Positions 44,801-53,828 of a DNA stretch of 64,000 bases are shown one piece after another. The notes below the pieces were generated by a model, which saw nothing but the letters and a program-made list of their open reading frames with translations, did not search any database and was not told the origin of the DNA. The first letter of the stretch is position 1; each line of letters begins with the position of its first letter. Origin of the DNA: DATDAW01 sp036524675 (GTDB taxonomy: Bacteria > Verrucomicrobiota > Verrucomicrobiia > Chthoniobacterales > DASVRZ01); NCBI GenBank assembly GCA_036524675.1, contig DATDBU010000116.1:79947-143946 (forward strand), read 5' to 3'. A program made the translations under genes and the position numbers.

Positions 44801-44871
44801 TTTGCGCAAAATCAGCGCAAACTTCTTATCGAATCGATAGGGCAAACAATAGTTCATAATTCACGAACTAT
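44801..44871. promoter_or_regulatory. Three closely spaced inverted repeats upstream of trxA
   Basis: Between the amidase stop and trxA there are three exact inverted repeats. TTTGCGC-7-GCGCAAA (44801-44821) is a likely hairpin. TATCGA-A-TCGATA (44827-44839) is a compact palindrome. ATAGTTC-9-GAACTAT (44849-44871) has 7-base arms with a 9-base gap, a spacing like that of CIRCE elements though the sequence is not CIRCE. They may be the amidase mRNA end plus operator sites for trxA. Confidence 0.5.
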
Positions 44872-44915
44872 ACTACTTGCCGTTTTAATAAGTCAGGTGT
44901 TTGTTAGCGCTCATT

Positions 44916-45239
44916 ATGAGCAAACCCATCGTAATCGACTCCACCAATTTTCCGACCGAAGTCCTCCAATCGACTCAACCTGTTCTCGTGGATTTCTGGG
45001 CCACCTGGTGCGGTCCATGCAAAATGATCGCCCCTGTCCTTGACGAAATCGCGACGGAGACCCAGGGCAAGTACAAGATCGCCAAGGTGGACGTGGATCA
45101 AAATCCGGCACTCGCCGACGCATTCAGCATTCGGTCCATTCCGACGCTCCTGATTTTCAAAGATGGCCAGGTCGTAGACCAGATCGTTGGGCTTTCCAGC
45201 AAAGCCAGCCTGCTCGGCAAGCTCGAAAAAGCTGCGTAA
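44916..45239 (+). CDS. trxA: Thioredoxin
   Basis: ATG 44916 (MSKPIVIDSTNF) gives 107 residues. The active site is WCGPCK within VLVDFWATWCGPCKMI, with the cis-Pro in RSIPTLLIFKDG and the buried Asp in LVDFWA. A cytosolic protein disulfide reductase of normal length. Three inverted repeats lie upstream and could take part in its regulation. Confidence 0.97.
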   Translation: MSKPIVIDSTNFPTEVLQSTQPVLVDFWATWCGPCKMIAPVLDEIATETQGKYKIAKVDVDQNPALADAFSIRSIPTLLIFKDGQVVDQIVGLSSKASLLGKLEKAA

Positions 45240-45354
45240 TTGTAGTTGTCATATCTCCCCGACCTCTTTTTAAACCGTGCAGTTTGTAAAGCGGCCGTTT
45301 GGCATGGCGTAAGAGCTGCGCGGTTTTCCCGAATCCATTCACTCCAGGACCTTC

Positions 45355-45888
45355 TCAAATCTCTTTTTCCGCGACCGGTTCAGGTCCCTCGTCGTCTAGA
45401 GTTTCGCCGATTGGCGGTTCGCGCCGTCGCGGCTTGGCTACCCGGGAAAATAATACCGCTGCGGATTCCGAAAGCTTGATGAGTCTGCCTTCCGGATCAC
45501 GAAACGTTGCATAGGGTCCGTCAATCAGCACGATGACTCCGTTGCGCCGTAGCTGATCGAGGACGGATTTGCGTTCCTTGATAGACAAATACAGATGAAA
45601 ATAACTGACCTGTTCGCCATGTTCGCACACACGCAAGGTGATTGGCACGCCACCCAGAACCAGGTCGGAGTAGCGGTCGATTCGTTCGCTAACCACCCGC
45701 CCGCCAAGGACTTCGACGTACAGCGCGCGTATCTCACGCCATCGCTTCGTGAAAATCGCAATGGAATAGCAACTCGCTTTAACAGGAGTGTATCCTCGGC
45801 GGCTATACCGGGCAGGCTGGTCCATATTCCTGAAAACAATAGAAGCAATTTCCATGCTCCAATCCGTTCCCTCGTCGGAAACTCTCAT
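45355..45888 (-). CDS. VOC-fold (glyoxalase/bleomycin-resistance-like) protein
   Basis: A 177-residue protein with one VOC half-module: ASCYSIAIFTKRWREIRALYVEVLGGRVVSE, FHLYLSIKERKSVLDQL and GPYATFRDPEGRLIKLSES, the last being the DPEGRLIKL hallmark of the second beta-alpha-beta-beta-beta unit. The C-terminal 35 residues are basic then acidic. A start at M22 (MDQPARYS) is possible. Enzymatic activity is not predictable. It lies divergent from rplI. Confidence 0.7.
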   Translation of the reverse strand: MRVSDEGTDWSMEIASIVFRNMDQPARYSRRGYTPVKASCYSIAIFTKRWREIRALYVEVLGGRVVSERIDRYSDLVLGGVPITLRVCEHGEQVSYFHLYLSIKERKSVLDQLRRNGVIVLIDGPYATFRDPEGRLIKLSESAAVLFSRVAKPRRREPPIGETLDDEGPEPVAEKEI

Positions 45889-46136
45889 TTTGCCTTAAAA
45901 ACCGGCCGTTTTTGGCTTCTACGTTCGTGAGACTCCACTGCAGTTCGCGTTTTGGAGAATTTTGAGCAGGATATTTATTGCAGTTCGCCATTTTTTGAAG
46001 AAAACACGGGCAAAACAAGTCGCCAAAACTAACGCCTTTCACATCCTTGACACTCCGGCCGAAGAGCGTTATCTATGCAACCCTTTTTCCAGCCGTAGCC
46101 ACAGCTTTTTCGATAACAGAATAGGAAACTACTTTT

Positions 46137-46676
46137 ATGCCCGTCACCGAAGTCATTCTCAAAGATAACATCCCAAACCTTGGCGCCGAGGCGGATATCG
46201 TAAAGGTAAAGCGCGGTTACGCCCGCAATTTTTTGATTCCCACAGGCAAAGCTTTTGAACTGACGCCGGCTGCGCTTCGCCAGATTAACAATCTCAAAGC
46301 CAAACGTGCTGAACGCGAAGCACGCGAGCTCAATGAAGCTGAAGATCTCGCCCGCCGGATCAACAAGCTTCGCCTCAATTTTGTTCTTGAGACCGGCGCC
46401 ACCGGCAAAGCCTTCGGTTCCATCACCGTGAAGGACCTAGCCGATCGTCTTCTTGCTGAGCTGGGCCAGGAAATCGACCGCCATCAGATCCAGCTCGAGC
46501 GCCCAATCAAAGAATCCGGTGACTTGGAGGTGCCCGTTAAACTGCATCCTGAAGTGACCGCGAAGCTCAAACTCACCGTCAAAGCCAACGAGCCAGAGAC
46601 CTCGGAAGCTGGTGAATCCGCAGAGGCCGAAGCGGCCCCTATCACCGAAAAACGTTCCGCGAGAAGGACGAAATAA
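46137..46676 (+). CDS. rplI: 50S ribosomal protein L9
   Basis: A 179-residue protein with the L9 N-terminal domain EVILKDNIPNLGAEADIVKVKRGYARNFLIPTGKA, a long connecting helix (NLKAKRAEREARELNEAEDLARRINKL) and a globular C-terminal domain (GKAFGSITVKDLADRL). It ends in a Glu/Ala-rich acidic tail and KRSARRTK, a 30-residue extension beyond E. coli L9 (149 residues). A likely Shine-Dalgarno AGGAAA precedes it. It leads into dnaB after 9 bases. Confidence 0.96.
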   Translation: MPVTEVILKDNIPNLGAEADIVKVKRGYARNFLIPTGKAFELTPAALRQINNLKAKRAEREARELNEAEDLARRINKLRLNFVLETGATGKAFGSITVKDLADRLLAELGQEIDRHQIQLERPIKESGDLEVPVKLHPEVTAKLKLTVKANEPETSEAGESAEAEAAPITEKRSARRTK

Positions 46677-46685
46677 GAATCCCGA

Positions 46686-48164
46686 ATGCCTGACGATTCT
46701 TCGGCATCCGCACAGGTCGCTGAGAATCCCCAGACCGGTAAAAAGTCCAGGGGAACCGCTGGAACAGGGAAGAACGGAAACGGCAGTTATTCACAGAGTT
46801 ATTTACCGGATACTCACCGCACGATTCCCCACAGCACAGATGCGGAACTCGGTGTTCTCTGTTCGGCATTTCTGAACCCGCGGGAAGTTCTCGACGAGTG
46901 CATCCTGCGGCTCACAGCGGGAAATTTTCACATTCCAGCGCACGCCACCGTCTTTGAGTTGATGGTGGACATGCAAAAGCGTGGTATTGAAATCGACGCC
47001 ATCACCGTCACGCAGCAATTACGGGATCGGAAACAGCTCGACCAGGTCGGCGGCGTACCGTTTTTAAATAACCTGTTCACGTTCGTCCCCACGGCGGCGA
47101 ATTTTAGTTATTACATCGAGATCCTGCGGGAGAAATTCTTACTCCGGCAAATCATCGCCACCTGCACGGAATGCGTCGCTGCAAGCTATGACGAGCAACA
47201 GGACGTCGCAACGTTGCTGGATGACGTGGAACGCAAGGTTTTCGCGATCACTGAAGAACGCGTAAATCAGAAAGTGCCGACCATGCGCGAAAACGTCATG
47301 GCGGCTATCGAATCGATTGAGCAGCTTTTCGAACGCAGGGGTAAAATCACGGGGCTCGAAACCGGATTTACCGACCTCGACCGGATGACCGACGGTCTCC
47401 ACGCGTCGGAAATGATCGTCATCGCCGCACGACCCAGCATGGGCAAGACCGCGTTCGCAATGAATATTGCTGAACACGTCGCCGTAAATGAGAAAAAAGC
47501 CGTTGCGGTATTCAGTTTGGAAATGAGCGCCCCGCAGCTCACGCAACGTCTCCTAGGCTCCCTTGCACGGGTCAATTTGCGTAACCTGCGCGACGGTTTC
47601 CTCTCCCAGCGCGATTTTCCTGCCCTTACCGACGCAGGCGCAAAACTTTCCAGCGCCAAAATGTTCATCGACGACAGTTCAAGTCTGAGCGTACTGGAAC
47701 TCGCAGCCAAGGCTCGCAGGCTGAAAGCGCAACACGACATTGAGCTTATCGTGATCGACTATTTGCAGCTCTTGCGTTCCACCAGCCGCCGTGCGCAGGA
47801 CAATCGGCAGCTGGAAATTTCAGAGATATCCAACGGCGTCAAAGCTCTCGCCAAGGAACTGAAAATCCCAATCATTGTTCTTGCGCAGCTGAATCGCCAG
47901 TCTGAAAAACGTGAAGGCAACAAGCCACGGTTGAGCGACTTACGCGAATCGGGTTCCATCGAGCAGGATGCCGACGTCGTTGGTCTCCTGATGCGCAGCG
48001 AATATTACGCCGATGACGACGAGTCCAAGGCTGAAACTCAGGGTCTCGCCGAACTTATCATCGCCAAACAGCGTAACGGCCCGGTGGGTGAAGTGCCGTT
48101 GACGTTTCTGAAAGAATTCACGCGGTTCGAAAACCGGGCACGATCGGAAAGCGACCCGGAGTAA
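46686..48164 (+). CDS. dnaB: Replicative DNA helicase DnaB
   Basis: A 492-residue protein with a Ser/Gly/Lys-rich front of about 45 residues, then the N-terminal domain (PHSTDAELGVLCSAFLN) and the RecA-type ATPase: GLETGFTDLDRMTDGLHASEMIVIAARPSMGKTAFAMNIA (Walker A GKT), VAVFSLEMSAPQL, LIVIDYLQLL (Walker B) and RESGSIEQDADVVGLLMRS with the arginine finger region. It unwinds DNA at the replication fork. Tandem with rplI, a common pairing in bacteria. Confidence 0.97.
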   Translation: MPDDSSASAQVAENPQTGKKSRGTAGTGKNGNGSYSQSYLPDTHRTIPHSTDAELGVLCSAFLNPREVLDECILRLTAGNFHIPAHATVFELMVDMQKRGIEIDAITVTQQLRDRKQLDQVGGVPFLNNLFTFVPTAANFSYYIEILREKFLLRQIIATCTECVAASYDEQQDVATLLDDVERKVFAITEERVNQKVPTMRENVMAAIESIEQLFERRGKITGLETGFTDLDRMTDGLHASEMIVIAARPSMGKTAFAMNIAEHVAVNEKKAVAVFSLEMSAPQLTQRLLGSLARVNLRNLRDGFLSQRDFPALTDAGAKLSSAKMFIDDSSSLSVLELAAKARRLKAQHDIELIVIDYLQLLRSTSRRAQDNRQLEISEISNGVKALAKELKIPIIVLAQLNRQSEKREGNKPRLSDLRESGSIEQDADVVGLLMRSEYYADDDESKAETQGLAELIIAKQRNGPVGEVPLTFLKEFTRFENRARSESDPE

Positions 48165-48180
48165 ACGAACGTTTTATCTT

Positions 48181-49779
48181 CTATTTCCAGCTCAACTTGG
48201 CCGATTGAATCTCCGAGCCGTCCGCCAGTGAGGCAACGATCGGGATCTCAAATCCTCTTGTAGGCAGATTCAAATGGAAGTGGAACGATCCGTCCGGAGC
48301 CGGATTCACTTTTTTTCCGTCCACCCAAACCGCAGCACGCGGATTGACTTTCCCGTGGAAAATAACTTCTGCGTGAACGTCCAGCAATCCCTCTCCACCT
48401 GTCGAAATCGGGTGGCTCCAGCTTGAACCCCAGGCTGCGTCGACCAGCGACGAAGGCCAGCTGCTTCCGCTCCAACTGCTGGCACCGCCGTGCGATGCCT
48501 CCCAACTACTCAACCCGCCACTTCCGCCAAGGGACGCCTCAGTCGCGCTCATCCAGCTACCTGAAGCCCCGAAACCAGCTGCCTGGCTGCTGCTAGCGCC
48601 GACAGCTCCCGCCCAGCTTCCCAAGCCGAATCCAGTTTCCCAACTTCCGGCGGCTAGACCTGCCAGCCAGCTGCTGACGCCGGAAAGAACGGCAGCCTGC
48701 CAGCTCGTGATTCCAGCGGAACTCAATCCAGCCACTCCAGCCAACCAGCTGGCTCCTGCCGAAGTGGGTCCCATCTCACTTGCCACTGCCCCAAAACTGG
48801 CTCCCGCCCAACTACTTGTGACTTCTGACCCAAACGCCTTCGCGCTTTCCAAGCTCGATACGCCCGCGCCGGCGGCTTTCCCCCAACTCGCTTCAATCTC
48901 ACTCGAAAAGCTGCTCCCAAGCGCAGCAAGCACCTCGGAAGATATCCCTTGAAGAAACGAAAACTCGCTCGCTCCCGGCGACGACAGAATCTCTTTGAGC
49001 CGATCTCGAAAGATTTGATCCACATTTGCGGAACCCAAAGCGACTTGCGCCACCAATTCCGGGCCAACCAATGCTTCAAGCAGCCCTTTTTGTTCCGGTG
49101 TCCAACTGGTCGCGAGCGCGCGCAACGCTGGGTCGCTCGATTTCTGCAATCGCGCCAATGCGCCTACCAGAGTTTCGCCGGGTGGAATCTCCTCACCAAT
49201 CAAATCAATAATTTTTTGAAAACTGAGATGAAACGGGAGCGTTGCAAACTCAGCGATCCCTTCGGAAAACGCTTCAGCCGGCGAAAGCACTTCGTTCGAT
49301 TTCCCCAATGCTGCCCATTGACATGCCAAGTCGTTGTAGCCCAACTCCACGAAATATTCGATACCCGCTTCCTTGACCGGAAAATACCAGTTTTTCGCCT
49401 CGGGATGGACGCGGATCTGGTCCATAAGCTCACCTCCACTCTTGAAAACCTTCAAGTAAAACGTCCGTTCACCGTCAAGGAGCATATCCGGGCTGATCGC
49501 TTCGAGATCTATATCCCAATAAACGAAAAGCCAGTGGGGATCACGTGCCGCCAAAAAAACCGCCCCCGAACCGTATGTTGCGGGAAGATCCCCGAGATCA
49601 TCATAGATGGTCGCCGGAGCAAATTCTTTGACTAAATCAACGACAGGTCCGTCCGTCAGCGATGGTTCGCGCGGGCCTGCGACAGTTGGTTGTTTTGAGA
49701 GTCTGAATGGTGTCGGTTCGGACGATGTCGTAACGAATATCCCTGCGTCTTCCAAAATGGTGGAACGATCGTGTGCCAT
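48181..49779 (-). CDS. DUF4912 protein with Ser/Trp/Gly-rich tract
   Basis: A 532-residue protein. Residues about 50-165 form DUF4912: GSGAVFLAARDPHWLFVYWDIDLE, AKNWYFPVKEAGIEYFVELGY. A second similar beta domain sits at the end (DVHAEVIFHGKVNPRAAVWVDGKKVNPAPDGSFHFHLNLP). Between them, about residues 285-465, is a low-complexity tract where Trp recurs every 9-15 residues in a Ser/Gly/Ala setting (SSW, ASW, GSW). The family often occurs near carbohydrate or surface genes; no activity is known. It converges with dnaB. Confidence 0.78.
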   Translation of the reverse strand: MAHDRSTILEDAGIFVTTSSEPTPFRLSKQPTVAGPREPSLTDGPVVDLVKEFAPATIYDDLGDLPATYGSGAVFLAARDPHWLFVYWDIDLEAISPDMLLDGERTFYLKVFKSGGELMDQIRVHPEAKNWYFPVKEAGIEYFVELGYNDLACQWAALGKSNEVLSPAEAFSEGIAEFATLPFHLSFQKIIDLIGEEIPPGETLVGALARLQKSSDPALRALATSWTPEQKGLLEALVGPELVAQVALGSANVDQIFRDRLKEILSSPGASEFSFLQGISSEVLAALGSSFSSEIEASWGKAAGAGVSSLESAKAFGSEVTSSWAGASFGAVASEMGPTSAGASWLAGVAGLSSAGITSWQAAVLSGVSSWLAGLAAGSWETGFGLGSWAGAVGASSSQAAGFGASGSWMSATEASLGGSGGLSSWEASHGGASSWSGSSWPSSLVDAAWGSSWSHPISTGGEGLLDVHAEVIFHGKVNPRAAVWVDGKKVNPAPDGSFHFHLNLPTRGFEIPIVASLADGSEIQSAKLSWK

Positions 49780-50352
49780 GGATTCCTTTCTGTACTGCGG
49801 TCGAATATAGTTTTGACACCAGCCCCCAGGCGTCTTGTTGACAATCTATTAACAGCCGATTTTTCAGGCAATGAAAATCTGTATGAAAATCATCACCAAC
49901 AGGCATGAATACGATCGTTGATGACATTTCGGACGCAATCCGTTTCCAGATGGAATTTCTGTTCCACGCAGAAGCCGTTCGAGAGGGGGGAATTGCGATT
50001 ATTTATGCATTCCTCGCTACATATGCAACACCCCCGCCAAATAGCCGGAAAGGGAAGACGTCCTCTGGAAAAGTTCTTTTCCCAAAGACTCTCACCCCCG
50101 TCATACCCGTAATTAACAACAATGGCATCCCGCCCTGGAAAGCGGCGACATGATAGTGTCCATGACAGACCCCGGGGCTGCGCGGAACAAGAGTTGCTCT
50201 AACTTTTCCACAGCGTATCTAATACCCGTAAATCCATGAATCCGGCGACGAATCGGGAACCGTGCGTTTGTTAATACTGCTCTGCGGAACCGACTTTTCC
50301 TCGCGACAAGTACAACCCGGATGAGCAATCCACGAGATAGGGTACGCCATCG
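49780..50352. other. Gene-poor stretch
   Basis: About 570 bases without a convincing gene. An 82-codon frame at 49905-50153 (MNTIVDDISDAIRFQMEFL) lacks a Shine-Dalgarno and any family feature and I do not call it. The stretch may include the promoter of the DUF4912 gene near 49780-49860 and the worn upstream part of the MFS relic. Confidence 0.5.
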
Positions 50353-50577
50353 TTGGCATTTACACGATCATGCTTGCTGGTAGGCAGCCGCTTTCGAGGG
50401 GGAAATCTTGTGAGTATGTATGCCGTAATGTCGCTAGCTTGGGGGCTCGGCGCCGTGGCCGGGCCGTCGACGGCAGGTTTCGCAGTGGAGCTGACGACAC
50501 ACGGGGTGCCGCTTTTTGCCGCCGCCGCGTACGCTGCTTTTGCGATTTTTGCGTGGCGGGTGAAATCGGAGGTCTGA
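50344..50577 (+). pseudogene. Decayed C-terminal remnant of an MFS transporter
   Basis: The frame of 50347 reads YAIVGIYTIMLAG and QPLSRGK before going off; after a frameshift near 50405-50412 another frame reads LVSMYAVMSLAWGLGAVAGPSTAGFA, a typical MFS helix 10-11 ending, and runs to a stop at 50577. The last two helices (FAAAAYAAFAIFAW) match the C-terminus of an MFS pump. At least one frameshift and no N-terminal part: a relic. It lies 43 bases before thpR. Confidence 0.7.
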
Positions 50578-50620
50578 GGTCCGGCCTTGCTTCCCTGCAG
50601 TTCGTTCTCGAAATTTCCTG

Positions 50621-51175
50621 GTGGCCAAGCGCCTCTTTATCGGTCTCGAATTGCCCGCCGCCTGCCGGCAGGCGCTCGCTCGCATGGATCCCCATATGAA
50701 GGGTCTGCGCTGGCTGCCGCCGGAACAGATGCATCTTACGATGAGCTTCCTTGGCAACGTGGATGCCACGGGCGAAGAACGGCTACGGCAGGCTCTCCTC
50801 GACGTGCACGTGCCACCGTTTTTCCTGCCGATCTGCGGCTTGGGCGCGTTTGGTGGGGAACGGCCAACCGTGGTCTGGGCTGGCGTCGGCAAAGGGCATC
50901 CCCACCTCTTTGCTCTACACCATCATCTCCAGGATGCTGTGTTGCACGCCGGTCTGGAGCCAGACCTGAAGCCGTTTCATCCACATATCACGATCGGCCG
51001 CGGGCGAGGCGTTTCACGCGCTGCTCTGAAACCCTTTCTGAGGGAGTATGGAGATGCGGAGTTCGGACTCTGGAAGGTCACCGGCTTTACCCTTTTCTCC
51101 AGCGTCCTGGCCTCGGAAGGCGCCATGCACTCAGTCGAGCTGCGGCAGGAATTTAACGGTCAATCACACTCATGA
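50621..51175 (+). CDS. thpR: RNA 2',3'-cyclic phosphodiesterase (2'-5' RNA ligase family, ThpR)
   Basis: A 184-residue protein from a GTG start (AKRLFIGLELPAACRQAL). The two HxTx motifs of the 2H family are HLTMSFLG (residues about 38-41) and HPHITIGR (about 121-126). The family opens 2',3'-cyclic phosphates at RNA ends. The stop overlaps the possible cyanase leader region, and cynS starts 83 bases after. Confidence 0.92.
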   Translation: MAKRLFIGLELPAACRQALARMDPHMKGLRWLPPEQMHLTMSFLGNVDATGEERLRQALLDVHVPPFFLPICGLGAFGGERPTVVWAGVGKGHPHLFALHHHLQDAVLHAGLEPDLKPFHPHITIGRGRGVSRAALKPFLREYGDAEFGLWKVTGFTLFSSVLASEGAMHSVELRQEFNGQSHS

Positions 51176-51258
51176 CGGCGCGCAAGGGCACATTTGTAGG
51201 CAGGCGGGAAGTTTCGCTGGGAACGAGAAGCGCGGTTCAGCTATACAACGCCTCCACC

Positions 51259-51702
51259 ATGACCAAATCCGAAATGACTGCCGCGATCCTCGACGCCAAA
51301 AAAGCCAAGAATGTCACCTGGACAGAAATCGCCCACGCCGCCGGGCTTTCCGAAGTTTACACGACATCGGCCTGTTTGGGCCAGAACGCCCTGGAACCCG
51401 CCATCGCAGGCAAAGTAGCGAGCCTCCTGGGTCTCGCACCGGAAGTAGCGTCCGCATTATCCGATTTTGCCAACAAAGGAGAAAATTCGCCCGCTGTATC
51501 AAAGGAACCGCTGCAATATCGTTTCCAGGAAATCCTCTACGTATACGGCCCGACGTTGAAGGCGTTGATTGAGGAAAAATTCGGCGCTGGAATCATGAGT
51601 GCGATCGACTTCAGCATGGATGTCGAAAAGGTCGCCGACCCAAAGGGCGACCGCGTTCGCATCGTGATGAACGGGAAATTTCTCGGCTACAAAACCTGGT
51701 GA
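51259..51702 (+). CDS. cynS: Cyanate hydratase (cyanase)
   Basis: ATG 51259 (MTKSEMTAAILDAKKAK) gives 147 residues, the standard cyanase length. The N-terminal helix-turn-helix-like part (VTWTEIAHAAGLSEVY) and the C-terminal active-site region YRFQEILYVYGPTLKALIEEKFGAGIMSAIDF hold the catalytic Arg, Glu and Ser. It converts cyanate and bicarbonate to ammonia and CO2. An upstream in-frame start at 51172 would add an unfamiliar 29-residue front. No carbonic anhydrase or cynR/cynX is adjacent; the nearest regulator is the broken LysR on the other strand. Confidence 0.95.
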   Translation: MTKSEMTAAILDAKKAKNVTWTEIAHAAGLSEVYTTSACLGQNALEPAIAGKVASLLGLAPEVASALSDFANKGENSPAVSKEPLQYRFQEILYVYGPTLKALIEEKFGAGIMSAIDFSMDVEKVADPKGDRVRIVMNGKFLGYKTW

Positions 51703-51766
51703 GCTGACCTTCATTGCCAGAGGTGGCGCCACGCGGCAGCCAGGTCGAGAGCCATTTCCCAAAGCT

Positions 51767-52701
51767 TCAGCCGTCATACCTTCCTGGACTTGTGTTTGAC
51801 GGAAGACACGGTCGCAGCAATCGTTCGCAGCGTCTCGCAAACTTCTCTCCCGCAGGCGTCACGTCACCCTTCGCTGCCCGGGCGATGCCAATGCCATGCG
51901 ATTCCGTCGAATTTGACAGAGGCCGATAGACCAACCGTTTGCCGGCGATGTGACGGAACAGCTCACTAACAACGCCTATACATCGTCCAGCTTCCAATTC
52001 GGCCAGCATCGAAGTCGAGCCGTCACATTCCACTGCGATTTCCGGCCGGACTTCAGTTGGCGCAAACATCCGATCCAGGATCCGGTAATACTCCGTATAA
52101 TCGCGACGCCGCAGGCCGATCAACGGCTGGCTCGCTACCTCCTCCAGAGTGACCGATTTCTTGCGTGCGAACGGGTGCCCCGCCGCCATCGCCACGCAAA
52201 ACGGATATCGGCGCAATTCCTCGAACTCGATCCCCGGCACGGATTCGTCCGTGTGTTCCACGGTAACGGCCAATTCCAGCGTGCCGTCGAGCAAACCCGC
52301 GATCAGCTCATCGCCCGCAAGGTCATGCAGAATTACCCGCACGCGGGGTGCGGCTTTTTGAAACGCTGCCAACGTCGGCGGAAGAATCTCCACGGAAGGC
52401 GACGGTGCGTAGCCGACGTGCAATTCCCCATATTCGCCCCGAGCCAATGCACGCACTTTCTCCACCGATTCCTCGGTTCGCTTCAGCAGCTCACGCACTT
52501 CTTCGAGGAAAAGTTTCCCCTCCGCCGTAAGCGTCACTCCGCGTGGACTGCGCCGCAGCAAGTCCACGCCGATCTCGTCCCCTCCAGATCCTGCACCTGC
52601 CGGCTGAGCGCGGGCTGAGCCACGCGCAATTGCGTCGCCGCCTTGGTAAAATTCAGCGCTTCGGCCACGGCCAAAAAGTAGCGCAGGTGTCGCAGTTCCA
52701 T
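51767..52701 (-). pseudogene. LysR-family regulator with a frameshift (pseudogene or sequence error)
   Basis: The helix-turn-helix part starts at ATG 52701 (MELRHLRYFLAVAEALNFTKAATQLRVAQPALSRQVQDLEG) and its frame goes on into nonsense (stop 52534). The rest continues in a second frame, DLLRRSPRGVTLTAEGK to the stop at 51767, containing the effector domain with EVRELLKRTEESV and FKVRP-type strands. The break lies at or near a run of four C (52579-52582 on the plus strand). A single-base error in that homopolymer would restore about 311 codons, so assembly error is a real option. It follows pirin. Confidence 0.85.
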
Positions 52702-52756
52702 CCCGGTCAGCATACCGATTCGCCGGTTTGCACCAAGCCGCAAGAGCCCGCCGAAT

Positions 52757-53623
52757 TTACGCTGGAAGTTCCCCCATCCTGCCGCACTGGTAATCCTCAA
52801 ATGCCTGCTGGATTTCCGCGCGACTGTTCATCACGAATGGTCCGTGACCGACCACAGGCTCGGCAATGGGTTCTCCGCCCATTACGAGAAGTTTAGTATC
52901 AGCGTTTGCCTTCAGGCGGATCCCGTTACCCTCGCGAGCGAAAATCGCCAGGTCACCTTCGACTGCCACGCGATCGTCGTTGATTTCCACTTCGCCGCTC
53001 AACACGAAAAACGACGTCGTGTGACCATCGGGTAGCGGTAATTCCGCTGATTTGCCGCCTGCCAGGCTCACGTCCCAGAGATTGATCGGCGTGAATGTCT
53101 GCGCCGGACCCCCTTGTCCATTGTACTCGCCCGCAATAACGCGCACCGTCCCCGCGTTATCTGGTAGCGACACATTGGGAATTTGATCCTTGCGCAGGGT
53201 TTGATAACGCGCCTGGGCACTTTTGTCCCTCGCCCGCAGGTTCACCCAAAGCTGAACCATTTGCAGAGTGCCACCTTTTCGCGTGAAATCCTGCGAGTGG
53301 AATTCCTCGTGAACGATGCCGTTGCCGGCAGTCATCCATTGCACGTCGCCCGGACCGATCTTTCCACCGCCACCGCTCGAGTCGCGATGTTCCAGTTCGC
53401 CCTGATAAGCCACGGTTACTGTCTCGAAGCCTTTGTGCGGGTGACCGCCCACGCCGCGCTTTTCCTTGCCAGGAGGGAATTGGTGAGGCGCGGCGTAATC
53501 GAGGAGCAAAAACGGACTTAGCTCGCGACCGAGGCCGTTGTAGTCAAACACAGAGCGCACGGGAAAACCGTTGCCTACCCAGTGCGTTCCTGAACTTTGA
53601 TGGATATGATGAAGTTGTTTCAT
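52757..53623 (-). CDS. Pirin-family protein
   Basis: A 288-residue bicupin. HHIHQSSGTHWVGNGFPVRSVF, HPHKGFETVTVAYQGELEHRDSSGG (metal His), GDVQWMTAGNGIVHEEFH and LWVNLRARDKS are classical pirin motifs, the His and Glu binding iron. Pirins often act as quercetin dioxygenases or as transcription cofactors. It starts after the terminator at 53753-53787 and precedes the broken LysR by 56 bases. Confidence 0.93.
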   Translation of the reverse strand: MKQLHHIHQSSGTHWVGNGFPVRSVFDYNGLGRELSPFLLLDYAAPHQFPPGKEKRGVGGHPHKGFETVTVAYQGELEHRDSSGGGGKIGPGDVQWMTAGNGIVHEEFHSQDFTRKGGTLQMVQLWVNLRARDKSAQARYQTLRKDQIPNVSLPDNAGTVRVIAGEYNGQGGPAQTFTPINLWDVSLAGGKSAELPLPDGHTTSFFVLSGEVEINDDRVAVEGDLAIFAREGNGIRLKANADTKLLVMGGEPIAEPVVGHGPFVMNSRAEIQQAFEDYQCGRMGELPA

Positions 53624-53752
53624 GAACTAACAATAAAAGTAAGTGCTACTACTGGTGAAATACCTTGTTGTTCCGCTTAGCATACCTTCCACGTCTGCTA
53701 TGCAATGGTTGTTAGTTGCGACTTGCAAATAATAACGACAACGGACAGCCCT

Positions 53753-53787
53753 AAAAAAAGGGGCCGCTCCACTTCTGAAGCAGCCCC
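53753..53787 (-). terminator. Rho-independent terminator for the hydrolase pair
   Basis: On the minus strand a 9-base stem (GGGGCTGCT with AGCGGCCCC, one G-U pair, 10-base loop) is followed by seven T. It ends transcription 42 bases after the stop of the YcaC-like gene at 53829 and before pirin. It is the clearest intrinsic terminator in the window. Confidence 0.9.
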
Positions 53788-53828
53788 GGTTTCCAACAAA
53801 CCGCGCACCATGGCAAGCCACGCTCCGC

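Noticed and set aside
44849..44871. A CIRCE heat-shock site
   Set aside because: It has the 9-base gap but the arms differ from the CIRCE consensus (TTAGCACTC); reported only as an unknown palindrome.
49905..50153. 82-codon small ORF
   Set aside because: No Shine-Dalgarno, no family features, and lies in worn sequence.
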